18,085 nt of DNA from Hyphomicrobiales bacterium (GTDB taxonomy: Bacteria; Pseudomonadota; Alphaproteobacteria; Rhizobiales; Aestuariivirgaceae), in the NCBI GenBank assembly GCA_012032065.1, contig JAAURV010000025.1:1-18085 (forward strand). The letters are read 5' to 3'. The notes under the pieces were generated by a model, which had not been told where the DNA came from, searched no databases, and saw nothing but the letters and a program-made list of their open reading frames with translations. Of the stretch, positions 1 to 6,637 are shown piece after piece. The first letter of the stretch is position 1. Every line of letters starts with the position of its first letter. A program made the translations under genes and the position numbers.

Positions 1-1223
1 CAATAAGCCTCGTGAACACGCCGCCCAGCGTTTCGATGCCGAGCGAAAAGCGGCGTCACGTCGAGGAGCAGCACGTCCTTGACTTCGCCCTTGAGCACGC
101 CCGCCTGGATCGCGGCGCCGATGGCCACGACCTCGTCCGGGTTCACGCCCTTGTGCGGCTCCTTGCCGAAGAACTGTTTGACGACCTCGATCACCTTGGG
201 CATGCGGGTCATGCCGCCCACAAGAACGACTTCGTCGATCTGGCCAGCGGTGACGCCCGCGTCCTTCAAAGCCTGGCGGCAAGGCTCGACTGTCTTCTGG
301 ATGAGATCATCCACGAGAGCTTCAAGCTTGGCGCGCGTGAGCTTCAGCGTCAGATGCTTCGGACCTGACGCATCGGCGGTGATGAAGGGCAAATTGATTT
401 CGGTCTGGGTCGAGGATGAGAGCTCGATCTTGGCCTTCTCCGCGGCCTCCTTGAGGCGCTGCAGGGCAAGCTTGTCCTTGCGGAGATCGATCCCCTGTTC
501 CTTCTTGAACTCGTCCGCGAGATAATCGACAATCCGCATGTCGAAGTCTTCGCCACCGAGGAAGGTGTCGCCGTTGGTCGATTTCACTTCGAACACGCCA
601 TCGCCGATTTCGAGAACCGACACGTCGAAGGTGCCGCCGCCCAAGTCATAGACCGCGATGGTTCCGGCTTCCTTCTTGTCGAGGCCATAGGCGAGTGCCG
701 CCGCCGTGGGCTCGTTGATGATGCGCAGCACTTCGAGGCCGGCGATCCGGCCCGCATCCTTGGTGGCCTGACGCTGACTGTCGTTGAAGTAGGCGGGAAC
801 CGTAATGACGGCTTGCGTCACCGGCTCGCCCAGATAGCGCTCGGCGGTTTCCTTCATTTTGGTGAGCGTGTACGCGGAAATCTGCGAGGGCGCGTACTTC
901 TCGCCACGGCTTTCGACCCAGGCATCGCCATTGTCGGCCTTGACGATATTGTAGGGGACAAGCTTCTTGTCCTTGGCCACCATGGGATCTTCCATGCGGC
1001 GGCCGATCAGGCGCTTGATGGCGAAGAATGTGTTTTCCGGATTGGTCACGCCCTGGCGCTTGGCCGGCTGGCCGACCAGGGTTTCCCCGTCCGCGTTGAA
1101 CGCTACGATCGACGGCGTGGTGCGGGCGCCCTCCGCGTTCTCGATCACTTTCGGATTTTTGCCTTCGATGACCGCGACGCACGAATTGGTCGTGCCGAGG
1201 TCGATGCCGATCACTTTAGCCAT
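1..1223 (-). CDS. dnaK: Hsp70 chaperone DnaK, partial (C-terminus beyond window)
   Basis: ATP-dependent cytosolic chaperone working with DnaJ and GrpE. About 391 N-terminal residues are readable, covering the whole nucleotide-binding domain. Visible are the phosphate-1 motif GIDLGTTNS just after the start, VPAYFNDSQRQATKDAG near residue 145, INEPTAAALAYG, the phosphate-2 motif DLGGGTFDVSV, VLVGGMTRMPK near residue 340, and the hydrophobic linker VLLLDVTPL. The ATG at 1221-1223 has a strong AGGAGG seven bases upstream. Reading stays in frame until the linker, where VTPLSLGIETLGG is broken by one extra base in the A-run at 46-49 (four where three are needed); the sequence then continues in another frame to the edge. 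I take this as a sequencing error. A heat-shock promoter lies about 140 bases upstream. dnaJ would be expected to the left, outside the window. Confidence 0.97.
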   Translation of the reverse strand, partial: MAKVIGIDLGTTNSCVAVIEGKNPKVIENAEGARTTPSIVAFNADGETLVGQPAKRQGVTNPENTFFAIKRLIGRRMEDPMVAKDKKLVPYNIVKADNGDAWVESRGEKYAPSQISAYTLTKMKETAERYLGEPVTQAVITVPAYFNDSQRQATKDAGRIAGLEVLRIINEPTAAALAYGLDKKEAGTIAVYDLGGGTFDVSVLEIGDGVFEVKSTNGDTFLGGEDFDMRIVDYLADEFKKEQGIDLRKDKLALQRLKEAAEKAKIELSSSTQTEINLPFITADASGPKHLTLKLTRAKLEALVDDLIQKTVEPCRQALKDAGVTAGQIDEVVLVGGMTRMPKVIEVVKQFFGKEPHKGVNPDEVVAIGAAIQAGVLKGEVKDVLLLDVTPLFARHRNAGRRVHEAY

Positions 1224-1362
1224 TTAGTACCCTCCTTGCGGCAGGCGCGCCTTGGGAAAGCCCCTGACAGGCGCTTCCTTTGCCCTTTCACGGGGGCTGC
1301 CTCCGAATTGTCATATGGTTCCCTCGTCCCCTGATTCCAAGGGCCTTCGGGCGCTCGGAAGG

Positions 1363-1393
1363 CTATATAGGGACGGGGTTTTGGGCGATCAAG
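1363..1393 (-). promoter_or_regulatory. Heat-shock sigma-32 (RpoH) promoter for dnaK
   Basis: On the minus strand CTTGATC (1387-1393) is followed after 15 bases by CCTATATAG (1363-1371). This fits the RpoH promoter pattern of alphaproteobacteria as I recall it (CTTG, about 18 bases, then C-N-TAT-N-T). Transcription would start near 1356, giving a dnaK leader of about 130 bases. No CIRCE operator (TTAGCACTC-N9-GAGTGCTAA) is present here, so dnaK appears to be sigma-32 driven rather than HrcA repressed. The rest of 1224-1557 holds the dnaK leader and the undefined promoter region of the toxin-antitoxin pair; I see no other gene in it. Confidence 0.75.
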
Positions 1394-1557
1394 CGGGGAG
1401 TGGGGAGAAGACGGTTTTCCTTCGGCTACCCCGTCCCTATGCGATCCGGTGTTTGCCGAGGAAGACTGCCGCTTCAAAAGTGTAACCTCCGATATGGGCG
1501 CTTTGATCGTGTACTACCGACAAGACCGGTGTTTCGTGTTGCCGCTCAAATTGAGGC

Positions 1558-1797
1558 ATGATACCGTATGTTATGGATAATCGGTTGAACGATTTGATCG
1601 AACGGGCAGAGAGTTGGCCTGAAGAAGCGCGTACGCTCCTGCTCCACGCTGCCGAGACGATCGAGCGCAGCTTTGCCGATGTCTACGTGTTGAGCACAGA
1701 TGAGCGCAAGGCTATCGAAGAAGGCCTCGATGACATCCGGCACGGACGGATCGCCGGCGACGCGGAAATCGAAGCCATCTTCGCGCAATGCCGCTGA
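1558..1797 (+). CDS. Putative antitoxin of a type II toxin-antitoxin pair
   Basis: A 79-residue acidic protein whose gene ends inside the start of a RelE/ParE-type toxin gene (10-base overlap). This arrangement, with the small acidic gene first and the toxin translationally coupled, is the typical type II layout. The sequence is mostly helical, with ESWPEEARTLLLHAAETIE in the first third, a VYVLSTDERKAIEEGLDD segment in the middle and an EIEAIF tail. The pattern resembles small antitoxin-like proteins that accompany ParE toxins in alphaproteobacteria. I see no obvious ribbon-helix-helix or helix-turn-helix DNA-binding part. The start could be the ATG at 1558 or the one at 1573; neither has a strong ribosome binding site. 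Function is inferred mainly from position. Confidence 0.7.
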   Translation: MIPYVMDNRLNDLIERAESWPEEARTLLLHAAETIERSFADVYVLSTDERKAIEEGLDDIRHGRIAGDAEIEAIFAQCR

Positions 1798-2087
1798 CGC
1801 TGAAGTTCTCGGCCAAGGCAAGACGCGATCTCCTTGAAATCTCCGGCTACCTCCAGCGGCGTAGCCCGCAGGGTGCAAAGTCGGTTCTGCGTGCAATCGA
1901 GAGGTCTTGCCTTCTGCTCGCAGAAACCCCGCTGGCTGCCCGCCGCACAAACATGGAAAGCGTCCGTGTCAAACCGCTTTCGCGTCATCCCTATCAGATC
2001 TTCTACCGCGTTGAGGGCAAAATTCTGTATGTCGTCCATGTATGGCACTCAGCTCGCAAGCCGGTTTCCGAGAAAAAGCTCTTGTGA
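1788..2087 (+). CDS. RelE/ParE superfamily toxin
   Basis: A 99-residue basic protein of the RelE/ParE toxin fold. Family landmarks are the N-terminal strand LTLKFSAKARRDLLEISGYL, a central helix ending in LLLAETPLAARR, the strand pair around VRVKPLSRHPYQIFYRVEG, and the closing strand ILYVVHVWHSARKP, whose V-x-H-x-A-R-x-P ending is characteristic. ParE members poison DNA gyrase and RelE members cleave mRNA on the ribosome; the sequence alone does not settle which, though the ending favours ParE-like. The gene overlaps the antitoxin gene by ten bases, so translation is probably coupled. The frame is intact. Confidence 0.85.
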   Translation: MPLTLKFSAKARRDLLEISGYLQRRSPQGAKSVLRAIERSCLLLAETPLAARRTNMESVRVKPLSRHPYQIFYRVEGKILYVVHVWHSARKPVSEKKLL

Positions 2088-2145
2088 CGGACAAGCGCTA
2101 CCTTCGTCAGCTCCACCTGCGCGGTTAACTCGATAGGCGGTTTCC

Positions 2146-2523
2146 TCAACCCAGCATCACCACGCTTTCCTGCTCGTTGGGGTCGGTGCGGGCGATGACG
2201 GCGCGGACGGGCTTGTCGGTCGGGTTATAGGGCTGATGCGGAACGCCAGCCGGGATATAGACGAAATCCCCGGCCTTGGCCCGCATCACGTGCTCGAGCT
2301 TGGGGCCGTGGCGCATCTCGGCTTCGCCTTCCAAGACGAAAATCGCCGACTCGTGGTTTTCGTGATAGTGCGGCCTCGCGGAAGCGCCCGGCGGGATGGT
2401 GAGGAGATGCATGCAGATCGCCTCGGACTCGGCTGATTCCTTCGAGATTCCGGCGAAATAGTCGAGCCCCTGTTTGCCGTGGTAGCTTTCGCCGGCGTTG
2501 CGGATCAGTTTGCAGGATTTCAT
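2146..2523 (-). CDS. Cupin domain protein (single-domain)
   Basis: A small single-domain beta-barrel protein of about 125 residues. Both cupin motifs are present. Motif 1 is G-ASARP-HYH-ENHE, with the metal-binding H-x-H and E. Motif 2 is GDFVYIPAGVPHQPYN, matching G(X)5PXG(X)2H(X)3N exactly. It therefore very likely binds a divalent metal, but the substrate or ligand cannot be told; proteins of this type include small isomerases, dioxygenases and sensors. I chose the ATG at 2521-2523 because GGAGAGAG lies immediately upstream; an in-frame ATG at 2535 and longer extensions would run into the divergent alkB gene. Start codons of this gene and alkB are only about ten bases apart. Confidence 0.85.
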   Translation of the reverse strand: MKSCKLIRNAGESYHGKQGLDYFAGISKESAESEAICMHLLTIPPGASARPHYHENHESAIFVLEGEAEMRHGPKLEHVMRAKAGDFVYIPAGVPHQPYNPTDKPVRAVIARTDPNEQESVVMLG

Positions 2524-2533
2524 ATCTCTCTCC

Positions 2534-3136
2534 ATGCCATCAGGTCTCAAATACCATCCCGGCTTCATGGATCAAAACGCGCAAATTGCGCTCGCGGATG
2601 CACTGCGCGCGGCTGTGGCCGAGGCGCCATTGTTCACACCTATCATGCCGCGAACCGGACGGCCCTTCAGCGTGCGGATGACCAATTTGGGATCACTTGG
2701 CTGGGTGTCGGACCGGGCCGGCTACAGGTATCAGGCAACGCACCCAGAAACCGGCAAGCCATGGCCCGCCATTCCGGAAATGGTGATGGATGTGTGGCGC
2801 GCGGTATCGGGCTATCCGCACGCGCCCGAGGCCTGCCTCGTCAATTATTACGCGCAAGGCGCCAAGATGGGGCTGCACCGAGGACCGCGATGAAGAAGAC
2901 TTCGCCGCACCCGTGGTTTCGATTTCGTTGGGCGACACGGCAATCTTCCGCATCGGCGGCACGGAAAGGGGCGGCAAGACCGAAACGATCAAACTCTCGT
3001 CCGGCGCCTGCTTGTGATGGGCGGCGAGTCGCGGTTGCGATATCACGGCATCGATCGGGTTCTCTCCGGGACATCGACGCTTCTGAAAGACGGCGGGCGA
3101 ATCAATCTCACGCTGAGGCGGGTGACAAAGCCTTGA
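2534..3136 (+). CDS. alkB: Alkylated DNA repair dioxygenase AlkB (two frame breaks)
   Basis: Fe(II)/2-oxoglutarate dioxygenase that reverses 1-methyladenine and 3-methylcytosine damage in DNA and RNA. Landmarks are TPIMPRTGRPFSVRMTNLG, WVSDRAGYRYQ, EACLVNYYAQGAKMGLH, then DRDEEDFAAPVVSISLGD in a second frame, and MGGESRLRYHGIDRVL and RINLTLRRVT (the 2-oxoglutarate-binding arginines) in a third. One extra base near 2881-2884 breaks the iron-binding H-x-D motif (expected LHQDRDE), and one missing base near 3004-3006 breaks LSSGDLLVMGG. Restoring both gives about 200 residues, close to E. coli AlkB (216). Two opposite-sign indels in an otherwise perfect family member suggest sequencing error. 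The start MPSGLKYHPGF matches the family N-terminus. The stop overlaps the next start (TTGA). Confidence 0.93.
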
Positions 3137-3531
3137 GTACGGCAGGCTACTCGGGAACCCCTCTTTGGAAGAAACTCGGTTTCAAGCCTGGCATGAGAGT
3201 GCGCGCGCTGCGTGCGCCCGCGCAGTATGCAAAGTTCATTGACGGACCCAATGACTGGGTGATGGTGAAGGCCGCAGGGGATGCGGATGCGGTTCATCTC
3301 TTCACTACGGACAAGAGCGAGTTGAAGGAGGTGACAGCGCTTGCGAAGCGCATGCCGCCCGTCACCATGCTCTGGGTTTCCTGGCCGAAGAAATCTTCGC
3401 CGCTGTCAAAGGGCTTGAGTGAGGATGATATCCGCGCGGCAGCCTTGTCCTGCGGCCTTGTCGACGTCAAGGTTTGTGCGGTAGATGAAAATTGGTCGGG
3501 TCTCAAGCTGGTGAGAAGGCGGAAGAAATGA
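3133..3531 (+). CDS. DUF3052-like conserved protein
   Basis: About 132 residues beginning STAGYSGTPLWKKLGFKPGMRVRAL, the N-terminus that I associate with the DUF3052 family, whose function is unknown to me. The TTG at 3133-3135 is chosen because it keeps this conserved block and forms a TTGA overlap with the alkB stop; the first ATG in frame (3192) would delete it. The middle, WVMVKAAGDADAVHLFTTDKS, and the later VTMLWVSWPKKSS look like strands of a compact alpha/beta protein, and the C-terminus is strongly basic (LVRRRKK). No catalytic motif is apparent. It is sandwiched between alkB and a dehydratase gene with overlapping codons on both sides, so the three are one transcript. Confidence 0.8.
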   Translation: MSTAGYSGTPLWKKLGFKPGMRVRALRAPAQYAKFIDGPNDWVMVKAAGDADAVHLFTTDKSELKEVTALAKRMPPVTMLWVSWPKKSSPLSKGLSEDDIRAAALSCGLVDVKVCAVDENWSGLKLVRRRKK

Positions 3532-4471
3532 ATGCGCACGCTGGTGCTGTTTCGCGAGGCCGCATTGCCGAAGTCGAGCCGGTCATAAGGCCTCATATCC
3601 GACACACACCCGTTACGCGAGTCGCGGGCGCGGATTTCGGCCTCTCGATTCCCGAGGTGATCTTCAAGCACGAATACATGCAGCGCTCGGGTTCCTTCAA
3701 GGCGCGAGGAGCGTTCACAAATCTTCTCTGCCGCGATGTGCCGAAGGCGGGCGTTGTCGCGGCGTCGGGAGGCAATCACGGCGCGGCGGTGGCGCTCGCG
3801 GCCAAGGCCACGGGACACAAGGCTGCGATCTTCGTTCCTGAAATCACGTCACCGGCGAAAACCGAGCGCATCAAGAGCTATGGCGCAGACCTGGTGATTG
3901 GCGGTCCGCGCTACACGGATGCATTGGAAGCAAGCCAACACTATGCCGCGCGAACCGGCGCGATGCCGGTGCATGCTTTCGAGCAGACCGAAACCATGCT
4001 CGGGCAAGGCACTGTCGGGCTGGAAATCGAACAGGATATGCCCGGCATCGACACTTTGCTCGTCGCTGTTGGCGGCGGTGGGCTGATTGGCGGCATCGCG
4101 GCATGGTTCGAGAACCGCGTGAAGATCGTGGCGGTGGAACCCGAGGGTTCACCCACGCTCCACATGGCGCTTGCCGCGGGCAAACCAGTCGATGCGCCAA
4201 CCGATGGCATAGCGTCCGACTCCCTATCGCCAAACGCGTGGGCGAAATGATGTTCCCGATCGCACAGCGCTACATCAAGGATGCGATCCTCGTTTCCGAT
4301 GATGACATCCGCGCCGCGCAGAAAAGCTTGTGGGATGTCATCCGCGTGGTGAGCGAACCCGGAGGCGCGGCGGCGTTTGCGGCGCTGCTCTCGGGAAAAT
4401 ATGCAGCAAAGCCCGGCGAAAAGATTGCCGTTCTGCTCTGTGGGGCGAATACGGCGGCGGTGAGCTTGTAG
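3528..4471 (+). CDS. PLP-dependent serine/threonine dehydratase family protein (one frame break)
   Basis: Fold-type II pyridoxal-phosphate enzyme, likely deaminating threonine or serine to the 2-oxo acid. The PLP lysine lies in SGSFKARGAF (near residue 60), the phosphate/cofactor loop is SGGNHGAAVALA, and the glycine-rich phosphate-binding loop is VAVGGGGLIGG. The C-terminal part SEPGGAAAFAALLSGKY and VLLCGANTAAV is typical of the threonine dehydratase group. About 314 residues once one missing base near 4222-4225 is restored (reading SDSL-x-AKRVGEMM). There is no C-terminal ACT regulatory domain, so this is the short catabolic or general type rather than a full-length allosteric biosynthetic enzyme. 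The ATG overlaps the previous stop (ATGA). A racemase or hydroxyaspartate dehydratase activity is possible. Confidence 0.88.
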
Positions 4472-4480
4472 CGGGCTTTT

Positions 4481-4518
4481 CTTCCCCAACTTGTTGGGGA
4501 AGTGCCGCCGAAGGCGGC
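4481..4518. repeat. Composite intergenic palindromic element (two hairpins)
   Basis: CTTCCCCAAC / GTTGGGGAAG is a perfect ten-base inverted repeat with a two-base centre (4481-4502). It is followed at once by GCCGCC-GAA-GGCGGC (4504-4518) and then ATGGGGT. The paired-hairpin layout with CCCC/GGGG arms resembles short palindromic repeats that I recall as dispersed between genes in many alphaproteobacterial genomes. It sits between two convergent genes (dehydratase ends 4471, methyltransferase ends 4574), where it may also end transcription or protect mRNA ends. No T-run follows either hairpin, so it is not a textbook intrinsic terminator. Confidence 0.6.
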
Positions 4519-4573
4519 GATGGGGTGTCGATAAAGGGCGCGGTGCGTTTCTTTTTCGACGCCCCTGGATCCG

Positions 4574-5890
4574 TCACGCGGAAGCGCAACGCCCGGACGC
4601 CCGCGCCAGAACTATGCTCGAATAGCCTTTCGATGCCGCGTTTTCCAATTCGCAAGACGCGATCTCCAGACCTCCATGCTGGAAATGCCGTTGAAGAACA
4701 TCGTGGAGATCATGCTCGTCGATGTTGGCGCTCGGAAACGCCAGGCCGCCGACGAGATAGAAGCGAGACCGGCGCAGAGCCGCCGTCAGCAACGTGCCAT
4801 CCGGACGAACCAGCCCGGCGATGCGGCCCATGTATGTTTTCCAAACGCCACGGTTGGCGGTCGCCGAGTCGGCACAATAGGCGCTAATGACTGTGCTGTA
4901 GCCGGACAGCGCCTCTCCGCCTAAAGGATCGGCGCGCCGCAGATCGACTTCGAAAAGCCGCGTGATCTTCGCGCGCGTCAACTCCTCGCGCCGCGTGATG
5001 TCAAGTTCCGTGGGCGAAGCGACCCCTTCGCATTCGAGCGTGAAGCGCACAAACGGCCGCCAGTCGTGCGCACGGGGATCGCGCTCTATCCAGCGCTCGA
5101 TTTCTCGCAAGTTTGCAGGAAGGTAGTCGCCGAGATGTATTTCGGACGCGCGTCTTGCGGCCAGAAACACATGATGCAGAGCCGGCCCCACGCCAAAGAA
5201 GAGAATGGGCCGATTGGGTTCGGTCTTCTTCAGCGCCTCGACGAAGAACGCAATAGTGCGGCGCTCGTCTTCTTCGATGACGCTGTAGAAGTCTCTCAGG
5301 TAGTCGCGAGGCAGCCAATCGGTCTCGAAGCAGGCATAGATAGGCGTGTTCTTCCGCTGCAGATATCCCGTCACGAGTCTCGCAAGTCCGTATTCGTAGA
5401 TCGCAGCACCAAGATTGGCGCCGCCGAGAAAGGTCAGTGCATCGTTGGCGGAGACCGAATCGCTAAACAGCGCGGCGCCGAACGCGCCGGCGTAGTAGGG
5501 CGCTTCTTTCGCAAGTTCGGTGCCGGCATAACCGGAAGCTGTCGCGATTTTCCGCATACGGACGTTGCCGGTCCAATGGCGCACTACATCGAACGCCACC
5601 TTGGACAAGACATTGGTGCTCGTTCCCGTTTCCTCGAGCAGCCTCCAGTTTGCCTCGAGGTTCAGCCGCAGTCCCATTCCCCAGAGAATGTAGGTCCCGG
5701 CGAGGAATGCCAGAACGGACATATGGCTGAGGCCCTGCATGAGTTGCGAAGCAGCGAGAAGCAGCCCCGCCGCCGCCGCAATCGCATCGAGCGCATATGT
5801 CGAGGCTATGGTCGCGGTAATGCTAAGAAGCCATCGCTTTGTTGCCGCAAACCTTGAACTACGGCTGTGGTTGCCACGGGCCTCGGCCAT
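4574..5890 (-). CDS. Membrane-anchored NNMT/PNMT-like SAM methyltransferase
   Basis: A 438-residue protein with an unusual build. Residues 20-75 contain two hydrophobic stretches (about 21-54 and 57-74) that should be membrane helices. Residues 85-178 form a region I do not recognise, rich in G, A and Y. Residues 182-430 resemble the NNMT/PNMT/TEMT methyltransferase family: FETDWLPRDYLRDFYS, the SAM-binding ILFFGVGPALHHV (motif I), IHLGDYLPANLREIERWI, HDWRPFVRFTLECEG, YSTVISAYCADSA, LVRPDGTLL and a Y-x-V-GG segment. Bacterial members act on small amines or nucleophiles; the substrate here is unknown. The ATG at 5888-5890 has AGGAGAG upstream. It lies 128 bases after grpE on the same strand, with a palindrome in the gap, so it may be transcribed separately. 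Confidence 0.75.
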   Translation of the reverse strand: MAEARGNHSRSSRFAATKRWLLSITATIASTYALDAIAAAAGLLLAASQLMQGLSHMSVLAFLAGTYILWGMGLRLNLEANWRLLEETGTSTNVLSKVAFDVVRHWTGNVRMRKIATASGYAGTELAKEAPYYAGAFGAALFSDSVSANDALTFLGGANLGAAIYEYGLARLVTGYLQRKNTPIYACFETDWLPRDYLRDFYSVIEEDERRTIAFFVEALKKTEPNRPILFFGVGPALHHVFLAARRASEIHLGDYLPANLREIERWIERDPRAHDWRPFVRFTLECEGVASPTELDITRREELTRAKITRLFEVDLRRADPLGGEALSGYSTVISAYCADSATANRGVWKTYMGRIAGLVRPDGTLLTAALRRSRFYLVGGLAFPSANIDEHDLHDVLQRHFQHGGLEIASCELENAASKGYSSIVLARASGRCASA

Positions 5891-5965
5891 GGGTTCTCTC
5901 CTGGGAGAACGTTGCGCGATCCATGCGACCGCAAACCACGACTAAGCTAAGCACGACGGGATTGA

Positions 5966-5981
5966 TGTGCTGGCCAGCACA
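5966..5981. promoter_or_regulatory. Perfect 16-base palindrome, possible operator
   Basis: TGTGCTGGCCAGCACA is fully self-complementary, lies in the 128-base gap between grpE and the methyltransferase gene, and is centred about 83 bases before the latter's start. With no loop and no T-run it looks more like a binding site for a dimeric regulator than a terminator. I could not identify a clear -35/-10 pair beside it. The rest of 5891-6018 shows nothing else besides the ribosome binding site. Confidence 0.4.
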
Positions 5982-6018
5982 ATCTCGAAATCATCCAGCT
6001 GAGGCAGCCTCCGGGCCG

Positions 6019-6615
6019 TTATCCCGCCTTCGCCACACCCACCAGCGCCGGCCTCAGGCAGCGCTCGCCCACCGCATATCCCGCCTGGACCTCCTGCATC
6101 ACCGTGCCCGGCGGCTTTTCGCTCGTCGGCACCTCGAACATGGCCTGGTGGAAATTGGGATCGAACTTCTGGCCCAGCGTTTCGAGTTTGCGGATGTTGT
6201 GGCGCTGGAAGACCGAGAGCAGTTCGCGCTCCGTGAGTTCGATGCCGTCGAGAAACTTTTTCATCACTTCGTCAATGACATCGCGCTCCTCCGGCGGCAC
6301 GGCGGCGAGCGCGCGGTTGAGGCTGTCGGCAACGCTCAGGAGATCGCGGGCAAGATTCGTGCCGGCATAAAGTGCTGCCTCCGCTTTCTCGCGTTCGAGG
6401 CGTTTGCGTGTGTTCTCGGCCTCGGCGGCGAAACGCAGAAGGCGGTCTTTCGATGCGGCGACTTCCTCCTTGAGGATTGCGATTTCGGCATCGCGCGCAT
6501 CGAGCGGCGGCGGTTCGATTGCCGGATCGATTTCGGTCGCGGGTTCGATCACATCAGGCTGTTGAGTCTCGTCGGCCATGGGTCGTCCGTCAATGTCTGG
6601 GGTTTCGAGGGGCAT
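6019..6615 (-). CDS. grpE: Nucleotide exchange factor GrpE
   Basis: Cochaperone that releases ADP from DnaK. About 198 residues. An acidic, disordered start (PDVIEPATEIDPAIEPPP) leads into the long dimerising helix EIAILKEEVAASKDRLLRFAAEAENTRKR (about 55-83), whose RFAAEAENTRKR segment is a GrpE signature. Next come the four-helix bundle (ALYAGTNLARDLLSVADSLNRAL, GIELTERELLSVFQRHNI) and the C-terminal beta domain (GQKFDPNFHQAMFEVP, PGTVMQEVQAGYAVGERCLRPALVGVAK). The start MPLETPD (ATG at 6613-6615) is preferred because AAGG lies upstream and it begins 22 bases after the hrcA stop; MADETQQ further in is an alternative. It follows hrcA on the same transcript, the usual hrcA-grpE order. Confidence 0.95.
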   Translation of the reverse strand: MPLETPDIDGRPMADETQQPDVIEPATEIDPAIEPPPLDARDAEIAILKEEVAASKDRLLRFAAEAENTRKRLEREKAEAALYAGTNLARDLLSVADSLNRALAAVPPEERDVIDEVMKKFLDGIELTERELLSVFQRHNIRKLETLGQKFDPNFHQAMFEVPTSEKPPGTVMQEVQAGYAVGERCLRPALVGVAKAG

Positions 6616-6637
6616 ATCGGGCCTTGCGCGCCAAAAA

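Noticed and set aside
1231..1356. Possible RNA thermometer in the long dnaK leader (imperfect pairing around AAGCGCCTG and CAGGGGCTT)
   Set aside because: The pairing is imperfect and does not cover the AGGAGG site, so a thermosensor cannot be supported from the sequence alone.
5066..5857. A 263-residue plus-strand open frame opposite the methyltransferase gene
   Set aside because: The minus-strand frame carries clear methyltransferase motifs and a good ribosome binding site; the plus frame has neither.
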